DNA of 44,666 bases from Schwartzia sp. (in: firmicutes) (GTDB lineage Bacteria > Bacillota > Negativicutes > Selenomonadales > Selenomonadaceae), in NCBI GenBank assembly GCA_017444395.1, contig JAFSWT010000066.1, forward strand, positions 1-44,666, written 5' to 3'. A model generated the notes under the pieces. It did not search any database, had not been told where the DNA came from, and worked only from the letters and a program-made list of their open reading frames with translations. The position numbers and the translations under genes are program-made. Each line of letters starts with the position of its first letter. The stretch's first letter is position 1. Below are positions 7,970 through 15,549 of the stretch, piece after piece.

Positions 7970-8563
7970 GTGACGTTCTTTCAGGAAATGGAGCAGTACG
8001 CCGCGGCCACCGGCGCGCCAATCCTGCGGGCGGCAGAGCGGGACATCTTTCTCCGGGTGTTGCGGGAGATGAAGCCGCGGCGGATTTTGGACATCGGTAC
8101 GGCTATCGGTTACTCGGCGCTTTTCGCGGTAGCTCACGGGGCGCCGGAGGCGACGGCGGTGACTTTGGAACGCGACAACCGCATGGCGGACACGGCGGCG
8201 CGGTTTTTCGCGCGGTCGCCTTACGCGGGGCGCATCGAGCTCCTGCGGGGAGATGCGGGCACGCTTCTGCCGGGCCTTTCACCGGGCTTTGATTTCGTCT
8301 TCATCGATGCCGCCAAGGGCCAGTACCCGGATTATTGGCTGAAGGTCCAGCCGCTGCTCGGGGATACGGCGGTGGTGGTGGCGGACAATGTGCTGTTTCG
8401 CGGGCTGGTGGAAGGCGATGCCTTCGTGGAGCACCGCTATCGGACGCTGGTCTACCGTCTGCGGGAATACCTGGCTCTCGCGGAGCTCGACCGGGCGTTC
8501 ACGACGGAGATCTTCGATGTTGGGGATGGGCTGGCGGTATCGTGGAGGAAGCGCAGGCCATGA
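7970..8563 (+). CDS. trmR: tRNA 5-hydroxyuridine O-methyltransferase (TrmR-like)
   Basis: A 197-residue SAM-dependent O-methyltransferase (class I fold, methyltransferase family 3). The SAM-binding loop is ILDIGTAIGYSALF, followed by acidic FVFIDAAKGQYPDYW and VVVADNVLFRG, typical of the catechol-O-methyltransferase-like group. In Bacillus subtilis the gene in this place between mltG and U32 peptidase genes (yrrM) is TrmR, which methylates 5-hydroxyuridine at tRNA position 34. The same neighbourhood here supports that role. Translation begins at GTG 7970, and its TGA overlaps the ATG of the next gene (ATGA). A general small-molecule O-methyltransferase remains possible. Confidence 0.85.
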   Translation: MTFFQEMEQYAAATGAPILRAAERDIFLRVLREMKPRRILDIGTAIGYSALFAVAHGAPEATAVTLERDNRMADTAARFFARSPYAGRIELLRGDAGTLLPGLSPGFDFVFIDAAKGQYPDYWLKVQPLLGDTAVVVADNVLFRGLVEGDAFVEHRYRTLVYRLREYLALAELDRAFTTEIFDVGDGLAVSWRKRRP

Positions 8564-9804
8564 CGCGGAAGAAACCGGAGCTTTTGGCCCCGGCAGGCAA
8601 TATGGAAAAACTGAAGATGGCACTGGCCTACGGCGCTGATGCCGTGTACCTGGGGGGACCGGCCTACGGGCTTCGGGCCCAGGGCGGTAACTTCACCCGG
8701 GCAGAGCTCGTTGAAGCGGCGGCGCTGGCCCACCGGCAGGGAAAAAAGGCCTATGTGACGGTGAATGTGTATCCGCGCAATGAAGAACTGGCCGACTTGC
8801 CGGATTATCTGCGCTTTTTGCGGGATATTCCGGTGGACGCGGCTCTCGTCGCTGACCTCGGCGTTTTTTCATTGGCTCGCGAAGAAGCGCCAGGGCTGCC
8901 CCTCCATGTCAGTACCCAGGCGAATGCGGTGAACTGGGCGGCGGTCGAGGCTTGGCGACGGCTGGGCGCAGCCCGCGTCGTGCTGGCCCGGGAGATGTCC
9001 TTGGCCGAGATCCGCGAGGTGCGGCAGCGCGTCCCGGTAGAGCTGGAGATGTTCGTCCACGGTGCCATGTGCATTTCTTACTCCGGCCGTTGCCTGATGA
9101 GCAGCTATTTCACCGGGCGCGATTCCAACCGCGGCAACTGCGCCCAAGCCTGCCGCTGGCGCTATCAGTTGATGGAGGAAAAACGGCCGGGGCAGTTTTT
9201 TCCGGTGGAGGAGGACGGCCGGGGCACGTATTTCTTTAACTCGAAGGATCTCTGCCTGTTGCCACGGCTGGCGGAAGTTTTGGAAAGCGGCGTGGACAGC
9301 CTGAAAATCGAGGGGCGCATGAAGAGCGTCCATTACGTCGCCAGCGTGACCTGGACGTATCGGCAGGCCATTGACCGGTATTTTGAGAATCCGGCGGCCT
9401 TCGCGGCCGATCCGGCGTGGCGGGACGAGCTGGACAAGGTCTCACACCGCGCCTATACGACGGGTTTCACCTTTGGCCCGCCTGCGGCGGAGGACCAGAT
9501 TTACGGCGCCTCGTCCTATATCCGGACCTCGGACTTCGTGGGACTCGTCCGCGAATACGACGCGGCTTCCGGTTGGGCGCTGGTGGAGCAACGGAACCAC
9601 ATGGCCGTCGGCGAGGAAATCGAGGTATTTCAGCCGGGCCGGCCGGCGTTTCGCCAGATACTGGAAGAAATGACGGACGAAGGGGGAGAGCCAATCAGCG
9701 CCGCCCCGCATCCGCAGCAAATGGTTCGCATCCGTTTGCGGCAACCGGCGGCGGCGTTGGCCATCCTGCGGCGGGACACGAAAGGAAAGGAAGCGGAAGA
9801 ATGA
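8560..9804 (+). CDS. trhP: U32 family peptidase / prephenate-dependent tRNA uridine hydroxylation protein (TrhP-like)
   Basis: A 414-residue member of the U32 family. It shows the family signature EMFVHGAMCISYSGRC with its paired cysteines, followed by NRGNCAQACRW, which together look like iron-sulfur ligands. Established work on the family places TrhP in oxygen-independent hydroxylation of U34 in tRNA, just before methylation by TrmR, whose gene overlaps upstream. An upstream extension of the frame into trmR was rejected. ATG 8560 follows GGAGGAA, begins MTRKKPELLAPAGNMEKL (the usual start) and shares an ATGA with trmR. Bacillus has two adjacent copies; only one is here. Older annotation as a collagenase-like protease is probably misleading. 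Confidence 0.92.
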   Translation: MTRKKPELLAPAGNMEKLKMALAYGADAVYLGGPAYGLRAQGGNFTRAELVEAAALAHRQGKKAYVTVNVYPRNEELADLPDYLRFLRDIPVDAALVADLGVFSLAREEAPGLPLHVSTQANAVNWAAVEAWRRLGAARVVLAREMSLAEIREVRQRVPVELEMFVHGAMCISYSGRCLMSSYFTGRDSNRGNCAQACRWRYQLMEEKRPGQFFPVEEDGRGTYFFNSKDLCLLPRLAEVLESGVDSLKIEGRMKSVHYVASVTWTYRQAIDRYFENPAAFAADPAWRDELDKVSHRAYTTGFTFGPPAAEDQIYGASSYIRTSDFVGLVREYDAASGWALVEQRNHMAVGEEIEVFQPGRPAFRQILEEMTDEGGEPISAAPHPQQMVRIRLRQPAAALAILRRDTKGKEAEE

Positions 9805-10079
9805 CAGAGAAACGATGGGCGGGCCGGGCGGCCGGCCGGGTGCAGGGCGTGGGTTTCCGGGCCTTCGTGCAGCAAACGGCGCAGGCGGCCGGCTTCACCG
9901 GTTGGGTCAGGAACATGAGCGACGGTACGGTGACGATGGAGGTGCAGGGGCCGGAGGAAAAATTCTCCGCTTTGGACACGGCCATCCGGGAGGGAAACGC
10001 CTGGATCGGGGTGGAAAGCCTCGATTGGGAGCCTCTGCCGGCGGTGCCGGAGGAAGCGACTTTTGAAATACGCAGATAA
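9801..10079 (+). CDS. acyP: Acylphosphatase
   Basis: A 92-residue enzyme that hydrolyses acyl phosphates. The phosphate-binding signature GRVQGVGFRAF (catalytic Arg) and the second motif GWVRNMSDGTVTMEVQG (catalytic Asn) are both present, and the length is standard. The true start is ATG 9801, which overlaps the U32 gene by four bases (ATGA). The longer open frame upstream is a shadow inside that gene. Confidence 0.95.
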   Translation: MTEKRWAGRAAGRVQGVGFRAFVQQTAQAAGFTGWVRNMSDGTVTMEVQGPEEKFSALDTAIREGNAWIGVESLDWEPLPAVPEEATFEIRR

Positions 10080-10094
10080 GGAAGCGGGAAAGAT

Positions 10095-10553
10095 ATGTGG
10101 AAAATATTAGTGCTGCACGGGCCGAACCTGAACCTTTTGGGCACGCGGGAGCCGGAAATCTATGGTTCGACGACGCTGGAGGACATCAACCAGATGCTTC
10201 GGGCCCGGGCGGCAGAGGCGCAGATCGAGCTGGACGCCCAACAGTCCAACTACGAGGGGGCCCTGGTGGATGCCCTCCAAAGCGCCCAGGAGAAAGGCTA
10301 TGCTTTCATCATCCTGAACGCGGGGGCTTTCACCCATTACAGCATTGCCATCCGGGATGCCATTGCCGCCATCCATTTGCCGGTCATTGAGGTACATCTG
10401 TCGAACATCCACCAGCGGGAGGAATTCCGCCACCATTCAGTGATTGCGCCGGTGGCCCTGGGGCAGATTTGCGGTTTCGGTGCCGACAGCTATATGGCGG
10501 CGCTGGAAATTATCATCCGGCGGCTGAAAGGCCAGGGGCAGTCCCATGATTGA
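10095..10553 (+). CDS. aroQ: Type II 3-dehydroquinate dehydratase
   Basis: AroQ carries out the third step of the shikimate pathway. The 152-residue protein has the family motifs [17 protein letters not shown] (catalytic Tyr), [28 protein letters not shown] and [17 protein letters not shown] (catalytic His). Two positions differ from the commonest consensus: SNYEG for SNHEG and NAGAF for NPGAY. Type II enzymes vary at both, so activity is expected. The gene overlaps the start of pepP by eight bases, as in the aroQ-pepP-efp clusters of many Firmicutes. Confidence 0.95.
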   Translation: MWKILVLHGPNLNLLGTREPEIYGSTTLEDINQMLRARAAEAQIELDAQQSNYEGALVDALQSAQEKGYAFIILNAGAFTHYSIAIRDAIAAIHLPVIEVHLSNIHQREEFRHHSVIAPVALGQICGFGADSYMAALEIIIRRLKGQGQSHD

Positions 10554-11619
10554 GGACCGGCTGGCCCGGTTGCGGGATTTCCTGCGGGAGAAGGGCGCCG
10601 ATGCCATCCTGGTCAGCAAGGAAGTGAACCTCCACTATTTCAGTGGTTTCCGCGGCGACGACACCGTGCTGTTGGTATCCCCGGACGAGGCATTGCTGGT
10701 GACGGATTCCCGCTATACCGAGCAGGCGGCGGCTCAGGCGCCACTCTATGAGGTCATCCGGCAAAAAGACGGTCTTTGGAAGGAGGTGGCGGCTGCCGCC
10801 CTAAAACGCGGCTGGAAGCGACTGGCCTTTGAGGGCGATGCCCTTCTTTACCGGGACTACGAAAAGCTCGGTACCCTGCTCACCGACGCGGTTCTCGGTC
10901 CGGCCATCAGCCTTGCCCCGTTGCGCACGGTGAAAGAGGCGGAGGAACTCGTTTGGATGCGTCGGGCGGCGGCCATCGGTGACGCGGCCTTTGACGACAT
11001 AGTGAAATTTTTGCGGCCGGGGATTTCGGAAAACGAAGTGGCGGTCCGTTTGGAATCGACGATGCGGGCGCTGGGCTCGGAACGGCCGGCTTTTTCCACC
11101 ATCGTGGCTTCGGGGCCGCGCGGCAGCCTGCCCCACGGGGTGGCAACAGAAAAGTTGATTGTTGCCGGAGAATTTGTTACAATGGATTATGGCGCTGTGG
11201 TGCAGGGGTACCACTCCGACATGACGCGCACTGTCTGCGTAGGAAAAGCCGGCGAAAAGCAGCGGGCGGTGTACGAAGTCGTCCTCACGGCGCAGCGGCT
11301 GGGGGTTTCCCTCGTCCGTCCCGGCGCCTCCGGCAAGGAAGTGGACGCGGCGGTGCGGGAGCAGATCAAGGCGGCGGGCTACGGCGAGAACTTCGGCCAC
11401 GGCCTCGGCCACAGCCTGGGGCTGGAGATTCATGAGGAGCCGCGTCTTTCTTCTGCCAGCACCTGCGAGAGCCTGGAGCCTTCGATGATCGTCACTGTGG
11501 AGCCGGGCGTCTATCTGCCGGGCTGGGGTGGCCTGCGTATCGAGGACACGGTGCTGGTCACGGAGGACGGCGCCGAGGCTCTGACACACAGCCCGAAGGA
11601 ACTTATCGAGATTTCATGA
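10546..11619 (+). CDS. M24 family Xaa-Pro aminopeptidase
   Basis: A 357-residue metallopeptidase that removes an N-terminal residue before proline. The N-terminal creatinase-like domain (about 1-125) is followed by the pita-bread catalytic domain. Its five metal ligands are visible: Asp in [13 protein letters not shown] (two Asp), His in [16 protein letters not shown], Glu in [10 protein letters not shown] and Glu in [11 protein letters not shown]. It corresponds to YqhT of Bacillus, which also lies between aroQ and efp. It may help recycle proline-containing peptides, while EF-P assists synthesis of polyproline. Confidence 0.94.
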   Translation: MIEDRLARLRDFLREKGADAILVSKEVNLHYFSGFRGDDTVLLVSPDEALLVTDSRYTEQAAAQAPLYEVIRQKDGLWKEVAAAALKRGWKRLAFEGDALLYRDYEKLGTLLTDAVLGPAISLAPLRTVKEAEELVWMRRAAAIGDAAFDDIVKFLRPGISENEVAVRLESTMRALGSERPAFSTIVASGPRGSLPHGVATEKLIVAGEFVTMDYGAVVQGYHSDMTRTVCVGKAGEKQRAVYEVVLTAQRLGVSLVRPGASGKEVDAAVREQIKAAGYGENFGHGLGHSLGLEIHEEPRLSSASTCESLEPSMIVTVEPGVYLPGWGGLRIEDTVLVTEDGAEALTHSPKELIEIS

Positions 11620-11691
11620 GGAGCGTTGCTCCGGCGGCGTTTCCTTTGGTATATCCCAATTCAATTCTATTCAACTGAGGAGAGAGATGGC

Positions 11692-12249
11692 ATGATTTCA
11701 AGCACAGATTTCCGGACAGGGCTCACCGTGGAGATTGACGGCAGCGCCTGGCAGATCGTCGAGTTCCAGCACGTCAAGCCGGGCAAGGGCGCGGCTTTCG
11801 TCCGCACGAAGATCAAGAACGTCGAGGACGGCAAGGTTGTGGAGCGCACCTTCAATCCCAATGAGAAAATGCCGCCGGCGCACCTGGAGACACGGAAGAT
11901 GCAGTACCTTTATGAGGCCGATGGTGCCTATACCTTCATGGACACCGAGACTTACGAGCAGACGGAGCTGAACAAGGAACAGCTCGGCGACGCCCTGAAC
12001 TATCTGAAAGAGGAAATGGAGGTCACCCTTCAGTCCTTCAAGGGACGCATCATCGGAGTCTCCCTGCCCAACGCTGTCACGCTGAAGGTCACGGAGTGCG
12101 AGCCCAGTGTCAAAGGCAACACCGCCACCGGTGCCACCAAGATGGCCACCGTTGAGACCGGCTATGAGGTGCGGGTGCCGCTTTTCGTCAATGAAGGCGA
12201 CCTGTTGCGTATCGATACCCGGACCGGCAACTACATCGAGCGCGCATAA
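11692..12249 (+). CDS. efp: Translation elongation factor P
   Basis: EF-P enters the ribosomal E site and rescues stalling at consecutive prolines. The 185-residue protein has the N-terminal KOW domain and two OB domains ending in VRVPLFVNEGDLLRIDTRTGNYIERA. The loop tip that reaches the peptidyl-transferase centre reads VKPGKGAAF, with Lys at position 32, the Bacillus-type arrangement where this Lys carries 5-aminopentanol. No modifying enzyme is encoded in the window. The open frame extends 22 codons upstream, but ATG 11692 starts the family-typical MISSTDFRTG and follows a GAGGAGAGA site. The proline-rich autotransporter linker and S41 tail nearby are plausible clients. Confidence 0.97.
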   Translation: MISSTDFRTGLTVEIDGSAWQIVEFQHVKPGKGAAFVRTKIKNVEDGKVVERTFNPNEKMPPAHLETRKMQYLYEADGAYTFMDTETYEQTELNKEQLGDALNYLKEEMEVTLQSFKGRIIGVSLPNAVTLKVTECEPSVKGNTATGATKMATVETGYEVRVPLFVNEGDLLRIDTRTGNYIERA

Positions 12250-12362
12250 TTTTTCCCGATAAAAGAGGATTTTCCCTTTTTACGGCGAATACTATAGGGT
12301 ATACAGAATCATTTCGGTATCCTGGCAAACAGCCGAATCATATTTTAGGGAGGTTATATTAA

Positions 12363-12764
12363 ATGGCAGAGGAATCGAAGGCATTGAACAAGAAGGGCAA
12401 TCTGGGCGCGGTCCGCATCGCGGACGAAGTCGTCAGCATCATCGCCGGCCTGGCCGCGACGGAAGTCAACGGCATTGAGGGCATGAGCGGCGGGCTTGTC
12501 GGCGGCATCGCTGAAATGCTGGGCAAGAAGAACTTCGCCAAGGGTGTGAAGGTCGAAGTCGGCGAGAAGGAAGCGGCGGTCGATCTCTATATCATTGTCA
12601 AGTACGGCGTCCGCATTCCGGATGTGGCCCTTTCCGTGCAGGAGAATGTCAAGCAGGCCATCGAGACGATGACCGGCCTTTCCGTTATCGAAGTGAACGT
12701 CCATGTCCAGGGCGTCGGTTTCCCGCAGGAGGAAAAAGAAGAAGAGGAAGCGCGCGTCCGCTAA
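12363..12764 (+). CDS. Asp23/Gls24 family envelope stress protein
   Basis: A 133-residue protein of the Asp23/Gls24 family, with the core GAVRIADEVVSIIAGLAATEVNGIEGMSGG and KVEVGEKEAAVDLYIIVKYGVRIPDVA. Members are small, abundant, often membrane-tethered proteins linked to cell-wall stress, but their molecular task is poorly known. ATG 12363 is preceded by GGGAGG. In many Firmicutes this gene precedes amaP or nusB; here it closes the mltG-efp run and is followed by a terminator. Its C-terminus is strongly acidic (EEKEEEEARVR). Confidence 0.93.
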   Translation: MAEESKALNKKGNLGAVRIADEVVSIIAGLAATEVNGIEGMSGGLVGGIAEMLGKKNFAKGVKVEVGEKEAAVDLYIIVKYGVRIPDVALSVQENVKQAIETMTGLSVIEVNVHVQGVGFPQEEKEEEEARVR

Positions 12765-12801
12765 GACCGCGTCAGAGATTCGTTTTTAGGAAGTGTCATT
12801 G

Positions 12802-12838
12802 GCAGGCTGCCCGATTTGGAGCGGCCTGCTTTTCTTTT
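12802..12838 (+). terminator. Terminator after asp23
   Basis: Stem GCAGGC (12802-12807) with GCCTGC (12824-12829), extended by further pairs after one mismatch, followed by TTTTCTTTT. It ends only 26 bases before the autotransporter gene. Confidence 0.6.
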
Positions 12839-12864
12839 GAGATGGCTGGCTGGGGTAGAGAAGA

Positions 12865-15408
12865 ATGATGTCAGGACAGAATCGTTTTTGGCGGCTGGCG
12901 GTTGGGGCACTGGTGGCAGCCGTCTTGTTGCCGGGAAAAGGCGCATGGGCAGCGGAGTACAACATTGGCGTGCGTAACCGGGAAGTCAACCACTACTGGG
13001 GTGCCAGGATTGAAACGGCGTATCAGACAGGGTATAAATACAGTTTCGGGGAAGATACAACCCTGCGTCTGGACGATGTGGCTGTTTTGATGGGTTCCAC
13101 CGGAACCGGCAATGGGATTTGGATTGACGCGGCCGGCCGACAGTTTGACATTCGGGCCGAACAGGCGCCGAGCCTTTCTAATAAAGGCTTGGCGGGCATT
13201 AAGTCAATGCGGGACGGGACAATCGACATTACGGTCCGCCAGTTGATAATCAAAGTGGTGGAGCGCGATAATGATTTGGCGTACGGGATACAAAGCAATG
13301 CGGCGAACGGTGACATCTCGGTCCACGGCAATACGGAAATCGACGTAACCGGCCGGCCGGCGGTCGCGGTCAACGCCGACCAGGGCAGCATTTTTCTGGA
13401 AGGCTTGAAAATCGACGTGCGTTCCAATGATGATTACGCCATTCCCGACGTATGGGCCATGAAATCCCAGCATGGCAGGATTGCCGTGAACGTGCGGGAT
13501 GATGTGCCCGGTACTTCGGATGTCATCATTAAAGGGAATCTAAATGTCGGAAACACCGACGCTGAAAGCGCTGTAAGCAAAGGGAGAATCCAGATAGCGA
13601 TGACAACGCCGGACTCCAGTTTCACGGGCCTTTCCATGATACCGGATGGACAAGGCAGTCTCAAAGCGGGCAGATTCGATTTGTGGCTGCAAAACGGCGC
13701 CGTCTGGAACAACGAAATCTACGGGCGTACCGAGATGCCGGTGGCCTTCACGGGCAGCCGGGTCACGCATCTTACCGGCGGCGCGGTGGGGAAGGAGGGC
13801 GTCATTTTCCAGAAGGACGCCAAGCCGGTCACGATTGATTCCTACAGCGGCAGTTCGATGGTGCTCTATGGTCATGATGCCGCCGCGCCGGCCTCGATTA
13901 TCGGCGGGGATATCGTGGTCAAAAGCGCGGCGGCGGGAAGCCGGATGACGCTGCGCACCGACAACACCGGCATTGACACGCAAAACGCCACGTTGGTGCA
14001 GGACGTCCTGGGGGCGTTGAGCGGCAAGCTCATTTATCAAAATGCGGCGACGGAGAGCAATCTTGCGGCCCGTACGGAAATAGCCGAGGGCCTGACGGCG
14101 TCGTCGGCCTGGCTGGCCCGGGGCGATGTCGCTTTCCTGGACACCGGCAAGGGGGCGCTGAAGGTGTCCTCCGTCGAACTGGCACCGCCGCCGACGCCAC
14201 CAACGCCGCCGACGCCTGTCGCCGATGATGACAGCGGCAGCGGAGCGGCGGAACTCCTGCCCCTGCCACTGCCCGCGCCCGAAAAGCCTGCCGTCAACCC
14301 GGCACCGGCGGCCACAAAAACGCCGGTCAACGCCGCGAAAGGGGCGACAACGCCGGCGGCCCCGGCGAAAAAGCCGGCTGCCGTCAACGACGCCAAAGCA
14401 ACGACTTCGGCGGCTAATGCTGCCGCTGACAAGACCCAAAACGCGTCAGCCGCGGCGGCGCCGGCCTCCACTGTCATTCAGACCGGACCCTACGAGACCG
14501 CCATTATGCGCGGCGTGCGGTCGGCGATGACCGCGCCGGCCATGGCCTGGCGGGCTGAAGCCAACGATTTGATGAAACGGCTGGGAGACCTTCGCCTTTC
14601 GCCGGGGGAGCTCGGTGCATGGGCCCGCTTCTACCGGAGCCGGACGAGCAGCCATGCCGCCGGGGCGGATTTCCGCCTCGACAGCCACGCGATACAGGCC
14701 GGCTACGATTGGCAGGCCGGATCTCACTGGCGGCTGGGCCTGGCCGCGACGTATCTCGAAGGGCGGTCTTCTGTCGCCGGGGGCCGCGGTGACAACTACG
14801 GGGCCAACCTCGGCTTCTACGGGAGCTGGCTGGGCGACCATGGGCACTATCTCGACCTCATCGCCAAGGCAGGGCGCCTGACGAATCACTTCCAGCTGGC
14901 CGCCGGCGGCTACCGGGCGACGGCCGACTATGATACCTGGGCATTGTCCGCCTCGGCGGAGTATGGCCGCCGGATTCCGATGGGCGGCGGTTTCTTCCTG
15001 GAGCCGCAGGCCGAGCTCACATACAGCCACCTCCTGGCGGCGGATTATACGGTGCCGGCGGTCTATTTGGCCGGGGAATCGCCGGCGTCGATGGCGGTCT
15101 CGCAGTCGCCTTTCAACAGCCTGGTGGGTCGCCTGGGGCTGGGTGCGGGCTATCGGGACGAGGGGGCATCGTGCTTCGCCCGCGTCTCCCTCTGCCGGGA
15201 ATTCTGCGGCCGGCTGCGCGGCGTTTACCGCGCTGAGTCCGTCAAGACCACCCGGGCGGATTACCGCGATACCTGGTGGAATCTGGAAATCGGCGGCACG
15301 GTGAAGCTTGGCGACCGCTGTGCCCTTTATGGCACCTTTGAGAAAACCTTCGCCGGCCTGGTCACCACCGACTGGCGTGTGGATGCCGGCCTGCGGTGGA
15401 CGTTCTGA
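12865..15408 (+). CDS. Classical autotransporter (type Va secretion) with Pro/Ala-rich linker
   Basis: An 847-residue outer-membrane protein. Residues 1-30 are a signal peptide (RFWRL, hydrophobic core, cut near AWA-AEYN). Residues 31-435 are the passenger, rich in short beta strands (many GxIxI-type stretches with polar turns) typical of a beta-helix. Residues 438-540 are a linker of PTP repeats and Pro/Ala/Lys. Residues 541-847 are the autotransporter beta-barrel, beginning at a helix around RGVRSAMTAPAMAW and ending in the outer-membrane C-terminal signature LRWTF with final Phe. This shows a BAM-type outer membrane. No close promoter is visible, so it may depend on readthrough of the preceding terminator or an unrecognised promoter. 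No protease or lipase motif was found in the passenger; adhesin or surface-layer roles are guesses. Confidence 0.92.
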   Translation: MMSGQNRFWRLAVGALVAAVLLPGKGAWAAEYNIGVRNREVNHYWGARIETAYQTGYKYSFGEDTTLRLDDVAVLMGSTGTGNGIWIDAAGRQFDIRAEQAPSLSNKGLAGIKSMRDGTIDITVRQLIIKVVERDNDLAYGIQSNAANGDISVHGNTEIDVTGRPAVAVNADQGSIFLEGLKIDVRSNDDYAIPDVWAMKSQHGRIAVNVRDDVPGTSDVIIKGNLNVGNTDAESAVSKGRIQIAMTTPDSSFTGLSMIPDGQGSLKAGRFDLWLQNGAVWNNEIYGRTEMPVAFTGSRVTHLTGGAVGKEGVIFQKDAKPVTIDSYSGSSMVLYGHDAAAPASIIGGDIVVKSAAAGSRMTLRTDNTGIDTQNATLVQDVLGALSGKLIYQNAATESNLAARTEIAEGLTASSAWLARGDVAFLDTGKGALKVSSVELAPPPTPPTPPTPVADDDSGSGAAELLPLPLPAPEKPAVNPAPAATKTPVNAAKGATTPAAPAKKPAAVNDAKATTSAANAAADKTQNASAAAAPASTVIQTGPYETAIMRGVRSAMTAPAMAWRAEANDLMKRLGDLRLSPGELGAWARFYRSRTSSHAAGADFRLDSHAIQAGYDWQAGSHWRLGLAATYLEGRSSVAGGRGDNYGANLGFYGSWLGDHGHYLDLIAKAGRLTNHFQLAAGGYRATADYDTWALSASAEYGRRIPMGGGFFLEPQAELTYSHLLAADYTVPAVYLAGESPASMAVSQSPFNSLVGRLGLGAGYRDEGASCFARVSLCREFCGRLRGVYRAESVKTTRADYRDTWWNLEIGGTVKLGDRCALYGTFEKTFAGLVTTDWRVDAGLRWTF

Positions 15409-15475
15409 CCGGGGGCATTTCCTCCCCAGAGAATGGCGTTTTTGGCATTTTTGACGCGAAATACCCCGGCTTGTC

Positions 15476-15504
15476 TTGACGCGACCGGCCGGGGGAAGTA
15501 GAAT
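15476..15504 (+). promoter_or_regulatory. Strong sigma-70 type promoter of the diguanylate cyclase gene
   Basis: TTGACG (15476-15481), 17 bases, TAGAAT (15499-15504). The nine bases TTGACGCGA also occur at 15451-15459, 25 bases upstream, giving a direct repeat over the -35 region. Predicted transcription start is near 15511. Confidence 0.7.
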
Positions 15505-15510
15505 GAGAAT

Positions 15511-15528
15511 TGTTGCAATTCAGCAACA
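15511..15528 (+). promoter_or_regulatory. Small inverted repeat at the predicted transcription start
   Basis: TGTTGC, six bases, GCAACA: a six-base-pair inverted repeat exactly at the predicted +1. It could be an operator or a 5'-end stem protecting the mRNA. Confidence 0.4.
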
Positions 15529-15549
15529 TGAAATATCATCCATGAACAA

